The notes below the pieces were generated by a model. That model was not told the DNA's origin, did no database searches, and saw only the letters and a list, made by a program, of their open reading frames with translations. Below, one piece after another: positions 28,779 to 41,689 of a stretch of DNA of 64,000 bases. Each line of letters starts with the position of its first letter. The first letter of the stretch is position 1. The position numbers were made by a program, and so were the translations under genes. The DNA is from Anaeromyces robustus (taxonomy: Eukaryota > Neocallimastigomycota > Neocallimastigomycetes > Neocallimastigales > Neocallimastigaceae): NCBI GenBank assembly GCA_002104895.1, contig MCFG01000005.1, forward strand, positions 52,501-116,500, read 5' to 3'.

Positions 28779-31700
28779 AATAATAATAATAATAATAATA
28801 ATAATTATAAATATTGAATATGGAAAAATTTAATTATATCAAAAATATTTTTAATTTCTCATTTATTATTTCTTTTTTTATCCAGGATCCGGTACCTTCA
28901 GAATATGTAACATCGCCTATACCCCTACCACAAAAAACTGAAATGGTATTTTATCATTATATAATTATATCCTTATTCCTAATTAATTTTTTTTGACTTA
29001 TGGTTATTTTTAATTTATGCAATATAGGATATTGAGCCATTAAATTTAAATGATGATACCTATTCTGATAATATAGGTATACAATAACTATATTTTTTTA
29101 ATTTAATTTAATAATATATATATATTTTATATTTTATAATTTTATTTTATTTTAAATAATAAAATAATTAATATATTATATTATTATTTTTAAAATATTC
29201 TTTTCTTTTTTTTTTAATTAATAATAAAAGATTATGCAAGTGCACATGAATCAAGTATATATTAATATATTTGTATAATTTTATTATTAAAAATTAGAAA
29301 AAAATAATATTTATTAAAAAATAATCATATATATTAATTTTATAATTTATTTTAGTTGATGAACTTTTACCAAAAAAAGGTTTTGGAGCAAGTAATAAAA
29401 CTTCAATACTTTCAGAAAAATTAAATGCTTCGACTCCAATAAACATTAAAACAACATATAAGAAAAATTATTGTCAGCCATTTCAACGTGTAAGATATGG
29501 CAATGAAGAACAAGATAATATGTTGAATTATCATTCTTATACAGAATCTCGAGAAAAATATTTTATAGATGAAGATTTATTAAGTTCTTCTTATCCATCT
29601 ACTTCAAATTATATATCAAGATATGAAAATAGAAAATTTAGTAAAAGAATAGAAGAAAATGAAAACCCTGATCCAATACCAAAATATAATAATTCTTCAT
29701 TTTGTATAGCAAATGAATTTATGAGTAAATATTATAAATTTAAGTTGTATAAATTAAATATTAAATAAATAAGTAATTAATTAATTAATCAATTAATTGA
29801 ATGAATAGATGAATAAACATTATACATAATTATTATAATTAGTAATTATAAAAAAATAAAAATAATATAATATTATTATTGAATTGTTTATTTATTTATT
29901 TATTTATTTATTTAATATATATATGCCTTATATATTTATATTTATTTAATATTTATTCTTTTTTTTTTTTTTTAATTAAATTATTTAGAAAAATACCCAT
30001 TTGAGAAAGAAGAATATGATTCACAATATTTAACGTAAATATAAACTCCAATCAATAAATTTATTATTCATTATTTTAAGTATAAATATATATTATTAAT
30101 AATTTTTATTTCTTATTATTTTTCTTATTATTTTTATTATTCTTATTGTTTATTTATTTATTTATATATTATTGATTATTCATTATTAAATATAGTAATG
30201 AAGTATTAACTCAAGAACCACAAGAATTTGTAAATACAGATATTAAAGAAAAACAATGGAGTTGGAGATGGGGTGCTCTTCCAACTAAAAATATGAGTTA
30301 TAGACCAAGTGTAGATGTTTTAGAATTAAATAAGACAAAATTAGATGAACCAAATTTAAAAAATTATGTTGAAAAAAGAGGAAAATATGGTAGAAATAAA
30401 ACATTAACATATCAAGAAAAGGTAGAAAATTATTTAGCAAACAATAAAGATTATATGTTAAATGATAATAGTAATCATAGTCCAAGTATTAAACAAAATA
30501 ATAATTCATTTATGGATAATGAAGATTCTTTTAATCATACTACCAATAATAATCAAACCACTACCCATAGTAATGAACGTCATTCATTTACTACCAATAA
30601 TAATAATAATAATAATAACAACTCTGATAATTCTCTAAATAATTTATATGAAAAAGAAAAAACGGATAATAATGTATTTGGTTTAACTAGTTTAATTGAT
30701 ATTTTAGAAAATGGGGATATTCAAATTTCCAATTGTAAATTTAATGATTTAATAAAACTTCCAGATGAGGTATTTATTAATAATATATATAGTTATATGC
30801 TTGTATATATATATGTATATATATACTATTTATAATAATTAAATTTTAATATATATGATAATTTATTAATAAATTATAATTATTATTTTTATTTTTAATA
30901 GGTTGCAAATGAATTATTTGAAAAAAATCTTATTTCTTTTGAAAGTTTTTGTGAAAACCCATCTATTATTACTAGACATGATGATTTAATTTGTAAAATT
31001 AATAAAAGGTAAGTTTAATAAAATAATAATACTTTATATTATTATATTTTTAGATTATTTTATATTTATAAATTATTTATTTATTTTATTATATTTTACT
31101 TAATAATTTTTTTTATTCTCCTTTTTTATTTTTATTTTTATTTTTATTTTTTTTTTTTTATTTAAAAAAAAAAAAAAAAATAGATATTTCAGTTGGAAGG
31201 TTATTGAAGCATTAATGACATCAATTTTATTATTTCATAGACCTTTAAATTCAAAAGCACTTGAAAAATTAATTCAAGAACAAAATAGAAATAGATTCTG
31301 GAGACCACAATGGTGGAAAAGATCAACAGTTCAAAATAATAATAATAATAATAACAATAACAATAATAATAACAATACCAACAACAACAACAACAATAGT
31401 AATAATAATAGTAACAACAATAGTAATACTAACAGCAATAATAATTTAAATAATAATAATAATAATGGTAATAATAATCAACCATTAAATAGTCCAAGTT
31501 ATAACGAATATGCTTTTAGTCCAAGAATGCATGAATTTGTTGATTTGAATGATAGCATGGATCAAGATAAACTTGAAACTATGCTTTATGATATGTTATC
31601 TTCACCAGAGCTTAGACCTATTCATCATAATGAACCTCCAACAATGTTACCATCTCCAGAATTATCACCATTACCTCACCCGACAGCGATGAGTGAACCA

Positions 31701-32510
31701 ACTAATCATGATGATTATAATGGTTATACATCTTCTTCATATGATAATAAAATAGAAGACGATTCTCAAAAATTTCATTATATTAAGTCTGTTAGATTAT
31801 CTTCTGACCAATTGGTAAACTAGAAAGAAAAAATATTGTTAAAATAATAATATCGTTATTTTAATATTTTGTATTATAATTAATTAATTTTTTATTTTTT
31901 TTTATTTTTATTTTTTTATTTTTATTTTTATTTTTTATACTCATTCTTTTACTCATATATATATAAATAAAGAAAAAATTAAATTTGAAAAAAGGTGTAA
32001 ATACTATATCATTTACTGTTTCCACAAGAATTCAAGGTACAGCTACTTGTGTTGCAAAAATTTATTTATGGGATATGGATACTCAAGTTGTTATTTCTGA
32101 TGTAGATGGAACAATTACAAAGTAATTATTATATATATATATATATATATAATTTGAAAGAAAAAAAAAATTTTTTTTTTTATTAATTATTAATTCATTT
32201 ATTTTATTTATCTATTTATTTATAAAAGATCTGATGCACTAGGTCATCTCTTTACTATTGTAGGTAAAGATTGGACTCATATGGGTGTAGCAAATTTATA
32301 TCATGATATTAACCATAACGGTTATAAAATTTTATATTTGACTTCTAGAGCTATTGGTCAAGTATGTTTAATACATTAATAAATAAATAAATTTAATGAA
32401 TAAAAATTACTTTAATAGATACTAAATAATTTTTATTAATTAATTAATTAATTATATATATTTATATATAATTACTTATAAATGTTTTATTCTAATTTAT
32501 AATATATATA

Positions 32511-32545
<35 letters not shown>

Positions 32546-32662
32546 AAAGTCTAATTATACAAGAGATTATTTAAAGAAAGTAGAACAAAATAAATATCAA
32601 TTGCCTGATGGTCCAATCATTATGTCACCTGATAGATTATTAAAATCATTACATAGGTTCAT

Positions 32663-32704
<42 letters not shown>

Positions 32705-33091
32705 ATTCTATATACATATATAATAATAATAAAATAATATTATTATTTTTATTATCAAATATTTTAACTTTCAATTATTTATCTATTTAATAACATTAAC
32801 ATTATTTTTTATATATTTATATTAACAAAAATTTTTAGAGAAGTAATTATTAAAAAACCTGAAGATTTTAAGATTGCAGCTTTAATGGATATTAAACAAT
32901 TATGGGGAGATACAAATCCATTCTATGCCGGTTTTGGAAATAGAATTACAGTATGTTTTTTATTATTTTATTTCTTTTTATTTATCTATTTCTATTATAT
33001 TAATATTAATAATATAATTAAGTAATTAAATTAAATAAAGCAATTATCAATGAATTATATTTTAATTTATATACATTATTTATATTTAATT

Positions 33092-33126
<35 letters not shown>

Positions 33127-34393
33127 TTTTGTTTTTATAGGATGCTTTAGCTTATAAAAGAGTTGGTGTTCCAGTATCTAGAATATTTACAATTGATCCT
33201 AAAGGTGAAGTTAAGCTTGAACTTTTACACGGCTTTAAATCATCGTAAATATAAAATTTGATAATACACTTTTATTTATTTATTTATTTATTTGAAATAT
33301 AGAATAATTAATCAATATATATATATATTTTTTCATTTAATTTTTTCATAATTTTAATATTTTAAATTATTATAGTTATAATAAAATAAATGAATTGGTT
33401 GATCAAATCTTCCCACCGATAAATATTCAAATTAATAATGATTATAATGATTATAATTATTGGAGATCACCCATACCTGATTTCGATATAGATTTGAGCA
33501 TTATAGAAAGTTCACTTCCAGCCGAAAATAATAATAAAAATAATAAAAATAATAAAAATAATAAAAATAACAACAACAACAACAACAACAAAAATAATAA
33601 CAATAATTCTGATAATAAGAATAATAAACCTAAATTGAAAAAAGAATTATCTACTGAAAGTATTCTTTCTTCATCATTATCAGATGATATGGATGATGAT
33701 AGTGAATATGAATCAAATGCCGAAAATGAAAATGATAATTATGTTCCAATTCATTTTAATAGTAATCAAAATGCCGATAGAAAACTTATTATTAGAAATT
33801 TCACAGATGGTGATGCTCTAATTGTTCATTCTGAAACTGAATCTAATTCACCAGAAGACTTGAAACCACTTCTTAATCATGGTCAAATTATAGATTATCC
33901 AACAATTACTGTAAATCAAAAAGATATTGATAATGGATATGAAGAAGATGTTGAAGATGAAGATGATAGTGAAAAAGAAAATAAAATTGAATATAGAGAT
34001 AGAGAAATTATTTTAGATGATAATAATGATAATAATGATAATAATAATAATAATGGTGGTATAGGAAGTACAATTCAACAACATTTAGGTATAAAGAAAA
34101 TTCAAAATAGACGTTCAATAAGAGATTTCATTAGAAGAAGACGTAATGATAATAATGAAGGTAAAATTAAAAAAGAAGAAAAAGATAATGAATCATCCTC
34201 CTCTTCTAATGAAATAGATGATGAAAAAATTGATCAAGAATACAGACCATTAGATGATGATAATGAAAATGAAGAAGAAGATGATGAAGATATTACAATT
34301 AATAAAGCAGATATTACTGCTTATATTGATGATTTATTGGTTAAAGAAGATCCAACTGAAAAGTTAGATTTAGCTGCTTATCCATATCTTTAA
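28297..34393 (+). CDS. PAH1: Lipin / phosphatidate phosphatase
   Basis: Mg2+-dependent phosphatidic acid phosphatase making diacylglycerol at ER and nuclear membranes. Fifteen exons: 28297-28563, 28886-28945, 29028-29076, 29231-29254, 29356-29724, 29989-30034, 30196-30769, 30902-31008, 31184-31814, 31973-32121, 32229-32361, 32550-32656, 32839-32950, 33141-33244 and 33376-34393 (1,249 aa). The N-LIP domain starts at [20 protein letters not shown]; the Met at 28297 is chosen over an in-frame ATG at 28240 because the family starts there. Residues 293-301 are WSWRWGALP, the lipin WRWG motif. The C-LIP HAD domain has DVDGTIT at 752-758, with both catalytic Asp present, then [24 protein letters not shown]-type MSPDRL and FYAGFGNR. 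Asn-rich inserts encoded by AAT/AAC runs lie in exons 7, 9 and 15, and the last 300 residues are acidic and Ser-rich. It appears intact. Confidence 0.95.
28692..28778. repeat. CAA/CGA-rich minisatellite in lipin intron 1
   Basis: ACAACAACG and ACAACGACAACG units run for about 87 bp, then give way to (AAT)n up to 28805. It lies wholly between exon 1 and exon 2 of lipin and is one of the few GC-containing repeats in the window. Confidence 0.85.
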
Positions 34394-35778
34394 ATTGAAT
34401 TAAAAATATTTTAATAAAATAAATAAAAAGAAAAAAAAAAAAAAAAAAAAAAAAGAAAAAAAAAATAAAAATAAAATAAAAATAACAACAACAAAGTTAT
34501 TATTGTTAAAAAAATTAAATAATAATAATAGTAACAATTTCAAAAAAAATTATTTCAAAAAATAATAATATTCAACAACAATAAAATAATAATAATTGAA
34601 AAATAAATAGATTAAAAAAAAATTAAAAACAAATAATAATAATAAAAAAAAAGAATAAAAATAAAAATAAAAATAAAAAAAAAAAAAAAAATAAAAAAAT
34701 AAAAAATAATAATAAAATAAAAAAATTAAAATATAAATTATAATAATATTATTATAATTTATTTAAATATTATATATATTAATACTATACATTTGATATA
34801 TGTATTAATGATATATATATATATTAACACGTTAAAAAAATAATAAAAAAAAAAAAAAATAAAAATAAAAAAAATAAAAAAATAAAAATAAAAAATCATA
34901 TTTTTTTATGGATATACCACTAGTTGGGAAAAAAATAAAAGAAAAACATTTAAAAAAAGAATAATACATTACATAATTCATACTTTAAAAAAAATTATTT
35001 TTATCTATTTTTATCTATACATTTTTTATTTTCCTTTGTAATCTATCTATTATTAATTATAAATATATGTATAAATATTTATATATATAAAATAATAATA
35101 ATAAAAATAACAAAAACAAAAAACATATAATATATATATATAGATTATTTAGTTAATATTTGTCTTTCTGCCCTTTTCCCTTTAATTTTTATTTTTATTT
35201 TTATTTTTTTTTCCTTCTTTTTTTCTAAATATTAATTGACCTTTTATTTGTTTCTTGTTTTTATACATATCTTTAAATATATCAAAATATTGTCATATAC
35301 TATATTTAGTTTATTTTTCTTTATTATTATTATTATTTTTTATAATTTATTAAAATTATATTGATTGATTTATTGGTATAATTAATATATGTTAATTATT
35401 AAATGTAGAATATTTCCCCCCTTTTTTTACTTGTATATAAATCACAATATCTCATTTTGTTATATATATATTTATATGTTTTATGGCATGAATATATAGA
35501 TATAAATATAAATAACACTTTTTTTTTTATAAAATAATAAAATAATAAATAAATATAATATAAAATAAATGTTTATAAAAAAAAGTTGCTTAATTTTTAT
35601 ATAATAATTTATTTATTTATTTTTATATGTTGTTAGAGTTAAAAATATTGAAGATAATAATATTTATAAATAGAATTTTTTATTAAAAAAACAATAATTA
35701 ACAATGTGATATAATATGATAACAATGATAAGATATTATTCTATAAGTTTTTTTTTTTTTTTTTTTTTTTTTTCTTTT
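34394..35778. other. Intergenic region after lipin
   Basis: Convergent 3' flanks of lipin and the 138-aa gene. Poly-A, AAAAT, AAC and AT repeats dominate to about 34890. A mixed A/T stretch follows with a few C-rich words (TTTCTGCCCTTTTCCC at about 35163). No coding or RNA gene is supported. Confidence 0.6.
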
Positions 35779-36698
<920 letters not shown>

Positions 36699-37366
36699 CT
36701 AAAATATATATATATATATAATTTTAAATAAGCATATATATAACATATATATAATAATAGTTAAAAATTGTTATTCCAATTGTTTAAAAAATAATTATAT
36801 TTCTTTTTTAATATATATAAATAGTAATATTTAAGTAACAATAATGATAATTATTAATAAATATATCAATTATATTGATTTGTAATCCATTAAATTATAA
36901 TTAATTAATTAATTAATTTTGAAATAATATTTATAAAAAATAGATTCATATTAATTATCGAAATATACAATCTCAATTATAAATTATTTTTATTCTAATT
37001 TAGAAATTTGAAATCAATTTATAAAAATCTTTTATATTTATTGCTTAAAATATAATGTATAATTTTTTTCTTAATCATATAAAAAGTATGTATGTACATA
37101 AAAAGAAATTTATATATATATTATTTCTTTGTTTGTTTATTTAATTATATAATTACTACTTATTTTACCTTGAATTTAAAAAATTATATAATGTATATGT
37201 ATGAGAAAGATAATAAGAAAAAAAAAATTTTTAAAATAATAAAAAATATTTTTTTAAAGTATTTAAATTATGGAAAAAATATTTATTATCATTTTTAACA
37301 GAAAATCTTTAATATTTTTGTACCATCCATATTATTTGTATAATTAAAAAAAAAATTTTTTTATTT

Positions 37367-37397
<31 letters not shown>

Positions 37398-37846
37398 TTT
37401 TTTATTATTTTATTTATTATTTTATTTTATTTATTTACTTAATATATATTTTATATATATATATTTTTTTTTAATTTAATGATATACAATTATTATATAC
37501 CATAATATATAATAGCTTGAAGGTTTTTATTATAAAAAAGAAAAAAAATAAAAAAAAAAAAAAGATATATGATAAAATGAATTTTTTTTTTCTTTTCTTT
37601 TCTTTTTTTTCTTTTCTTTTTCTTTTTTTTTTTTTTTATATTGTTTTAATTTTTATATTTTTTATATTATTTTTGTACTTATTATTTTATTTTATCATTT
37701 TGTATTTTATTATTATTATTATGATTATTATAATTATTATTATTATAATGATTTTATGGTATTTGTTTTTGGTTTTTCTTTTTATTATTATTTTAAATAT
37801 TTAATCATGTAATTATATATATATATATTTAATAAATTTTATTTGC
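36699..37846. other. Intergenic region upstream of the 138-aa gene
   Basis: A/T runs, TTAT repeats (37370-37440) and poly-purine/poly-pyrimidine tracts (37530-37640). Two open frames here (37092-37298 and 37517-37804) are Phe/Ile/Lys/Tyr-only and lack any family resemblance, so they are rejected. The AP-2 sigma 3' end begins just beyond. Confidence 0.6.
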
Positions 37847-38088
37847 TTATTCTAATTTATCTAAATAATCTAATCTACTAAGAACGACATTTTTACTAGT
37901 TTCTTGTATTTCACCAGCTAAAAATACTTCATCAAGAATAGCATATACCTATTACATATAGAATATATATTTGATTATAATTAATTTTATTTTATATTAT
38001 ATTATATATACGTAAAGATATATTATTTTAGTTACAAAATAATATAATTATATAATAATTATATAATATATATAAAATAATTGTTTTG

Positions 38089-38134
<46 letters not shown>

Positions 38135-38382
38135 ACATTCTATTTACCTTATAAAAGTTAAATACAAGATCTAATTCACATACATTTCCAAAGAAAGCAT
38201 CTAATACTTCTACAAAGAAATGAATAGCTTCTAAGTAGGCAAGTTCGTTATCATTAGTATCAACACAAAAACAGAAGAAAAGACCAGCATAACGACGGTA
38301 AACAATCTTATAGTTTCTGAACTATTTTTGTTATTAATTATTCATTTAATATAAATTTTAAATAGTAATAATTAATAATAAG

Positions 38383-38436
<54 letters not shown>

Positions 38437-39071
38437 GCATAAGAATATATGTATGTGAAGAATATGTGTATATATATTCTTTATATATCTTTAATTCTAT
38501 CTCAAATTATCAATATATATTATATATAATGATATATATTTTACTTCAACAAAGTTAGATTGATTTCTTTGATCTCTTGGAGCAATTAAACGGTGAACTT
38601 CTCCACGAAGTTTGACTTTTTCATCATCATCAAATGGCATGTACCATTTAGAAAGTCTGGTTTTTCCTTGTCTGTTTTGAACTAAAATAAATCTTATCTA
38701 ATTGTTATTATTAGTATTATCATTTTTATTATAGTTTTTGAATTGTTGTATATATTTTTTAATGCCATATATATTTTGTTATTTTGTTATTTTATTATAT
38801 ATATAATAGATATTGGAATATATATATATTATTGAATATAAGTTTTAACATAAAAATAATATAAAATAATAGTTATTAGTTAATATATATAATAAATTAT
38901 GAATATTTTTAAATATGTATAGTATAGTATAATAATGTATTATTAATTATATATATAATTTCAATAAAAATATTTTTTTTTTCAAAAAAATTTGATATAT
39001 ATATGTATATATGTCAATTTTCTATATATATAGAAATAAAAAAAAAAAAAGAATTTTCATTCATTTACCAT
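37847..39071 (-). CDS. AP2S1: AP-2 adaptor complex sigma subunit
   Basis: Small chain of the clathrin adaptor that binds dileucine-type cargo at the plasma membrane. Four coding exons: 39069-39071 (the ATG alone), 38545-38697, 38148-38321 and 37847-37948, all phase 0. They give 143 aa against 142 in animals. It reads (M)[20 protein letters not shown], then [53 protein letters not shown] and [20 protein letters not shown]-1 sigma is excluded because that family has RFMLLFSRQGK and a different middle region. Exon 1 is inferred: the conserved protein begins with Met, the first coding exon in sequence begins directly at Ile after a splice acceptor, and the only fitting upstream signal is ATG|GTAAAT at 39071. 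Confidence 0.93.
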
Positions 39072-40281
39072 TTTTTAATATAATATTTTATATTTTTCTT
39101 ATATCTTAATTATAAAAAATTGGGTATTTTATTATTATATCGATTTATTTCTTTTCTTTGAATAAAATGTATTATATATATATATATATTTTCTTTTATA
39201 TTATTTATAACAAAGAATTCGTTTTATTTATTATAATAAATATTATTTTCTTTATATATAATTATATTCAATTTTATTTGTTATAATCGTTGTTGAAAAA
39301 AAAAAAAAAAAGAATATTAAATTTTTCATAATTGAGTTATGGTGTAAATAATTGAAAATTTATTTTGAAATTTATTAGTAATGATTAATCCATAGTACAT
39401 CCATTAATGAATGATGAAAATTTTATATACGTTATAAATAATTATAAAATTAAAATATATATATATAGGTATACATTTTCAATACCATTTTTATAAATAA
39501 AAATTCCCATTCGAAACATTATTTCAATTTTTTTTTTTTTTCATTTTTATTATTTTGGTAAATTTTAATGTAAATATATCATAAATAAATCACATTTTCG
39601 TCATAATAAATAAATTGTATTTTTTTTATTTTTTTATTTATTTATTTATTTATTTTTAATTTTGATGTGTATTATAATTAATTTTTGTAATTATAAATTG
39701 TAACATAAATTTGTTTGTTTTTGTTTTGATTAAAATGTTTACATAGGAAATGAATTATAAATAATATAAATAAATAATACATATAAAATATTAATAAAAA
39801 ATATTATAAAATAATTTATATATATTATAGAAAAAAAAAAAATTAGTGCAATTATAAAATATAATTATTAAAATCAAAAATATATATAAATAAAACAATT
39901 TTATCGAGTTAGCAATATATATAATAATAATACATATAATTATAATAATCATTAAATTAAATATTAATATTTAATTTGATAACTATGATTTCTATAAATT
40001 TGAAATTAGCTTTATATTTAATAATAATTACTATTTTATAAATAATTTATATGATAATATAAAAATTTATATATCTTTTCTTATTTCTCTTTTACCTTCC
40101 CTTCAATTTTTTTTTTTTTTTTTATTTTTATTTTTAATTTTATTTGTCTTTCTTTAAAAATTTATTCCTTTCTCTTTTTTTATTTTTTTATTTTTTTATT
40201 TTTTTTTTATTTCTTTTTTATTTTAATTTTTTAATTTTTACATTAAGATGTTTAATAATAATAATATAATAATAATTGTAA

Positions 40282-40297
40282 AATTATTTCACGTGAT
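40282..40297. promoter_or_regulatory. TCACGTGA E-box in extended 16-bp context
   Basis: AATTATTTCACGTGAT, with palindromic core TCACGTGA at 40289-40296. The identical 16-mer occurs in the RPC4/RRP41 divergent promoter. The core is the kind bound by bHLH factors (Cbf1/TFEB type). Here it lies about 1.2 kb upstream of AP2S1 and 530 bp past the ATG2 stop, so its target is unclear. Confidence 0.4.
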
Positions 40298-40420
40298 CGA
40301 TAGAATAATTTTTTATTAATTATATTTTTATCAATATTTATCATAAATCTAAATTTTTTATTTATTTATTTAATTTTTTTAATTATTGAAAATAAATAAA
40401 TAAATAAATAAATAAATAAA

Positions 40421-40473
40421 TTTTTTTTGGTGACTTTTAAATTTAATATTAATTTAAAAGTCACCAAAAAAAA
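40421..40473. repeat. Perfect-arm hairpin, 21-bp arms
   Basis: The left arm 40421-40441 (T8, then GGTGACTTTTAAA) is exactly complementary to the right arm 40453-40473 (TTTAAAAGTCACC, then A8), with an 11-nt A/T loop. It could act as a small foldback element or as a terminator/3'-end structure downstream of ATG2. Confidence 0.7.
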
Positions 40474-40824
40474 TATTTAAATCATTTTTTTTTTACTTCC
40501 AAAAAAACTATTTATATACAATATATAAAATAGATAACAAAAAAAAAAAAAATAAAATAAAATAAAATAAAATAAAATAAAAAATAAATTAATTATATCA
40601 TAGTTATAGTAATATATATCAAATGATTTTGACATATATATATGATAACAATAATAATAACAATAATATCAAGAATATGAAAAGATTCGTTCTATTTTTA
40701 TTTAATACTCTTTTCTTTTTATTTATTATTAATTTATTTTAATATTTCTATTATCATTTTTATTATTTATTTAAATATACATAGATTATTAATAAATTAT
40801 TGTCGTCCTAAAATATTTATGAAA

Positions 40825-41566
40825 TCATTTATATTTCTGTTTTAAATAAATATATATAGATAAATATAAAATTAGAAATTATTATTATTATTTTTTGTTT
40901 TTATCAATAAATATATGAGAATTAATATCATATATTTACCTTTTGATTTTCTATTTTATTTCTTGGATCAAGTGCATTGGATACATCTGCTGTAGTTTTT
41001 GATACAACTTTTGTCAATTTTATTATTGGTCGGCATATTATAACAGGAACTAATATTTTTATAATTATTATATAATATTATTTATAATGGATTAATAAAT
41101 TATATTGAACAATAAATAAAAATATTACATATATAAAATTATAACATTTATTATTGTTAATTTACCTGCTTTAACAGCGTTTTTTACTGAACCCTATTTT
41201 TTTTTTTTTTAATATGAAATATAAAATATATTTATTAGAATTTATTATATATTATTATTATATTTATTATTATTTTTTCATAATATATTTAAATCAATTT
41301 TAATATGATAGTTACAGTTCCTGAATTTATATATCTGATTCCATATCTATAATCTAAAGTCGGTTGGTTATCATAATTATTATTCTGGTTATAATTTTCA
41401 TTTTTTCTTTTATCATTTGAAAGTTCAGTTTCTATATTTTCAAATAAAGTTTGAGCTTTTAATGAAAATCTTGAGATTAATTTTAAGGTTTCTGTAGTGG
41501 TAGTAGTTAAAATTTGTCTAGCTCCTTCTTCAATGGCTATAAATGTAATTTATTATATAATATTAA

Positions 41567-41598
<32 letters not shown>

Positions 41599-41658
41599 CG
41601 TAACAATATGAAATTTTTAAGATTTAATACGAATATCTACAATATTTTTTTTAATATA

Positions 41659-41689
<31 letters not shown>

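Larger units (their letters stand above)
39072..40824. other. AP2S1 upstream flank and ATG2 3' flank
   Basis: A/T-rich with poly-T tracts (40105-40220) and TAAA repeats. It contains the 16-bp E-box string at 40282-40297 and a long perfect-arm hairpin at 40421-40473. No gene was found. Confidence 0.65.

Noticed and set aside
37092-37804. Two plus-strand open frames of 68 and 95 codons
   Set aside because: Only Phe, Ile, Leu, Lys and Tyr from A/T tracts; no family resemblance or splice-framed partner.
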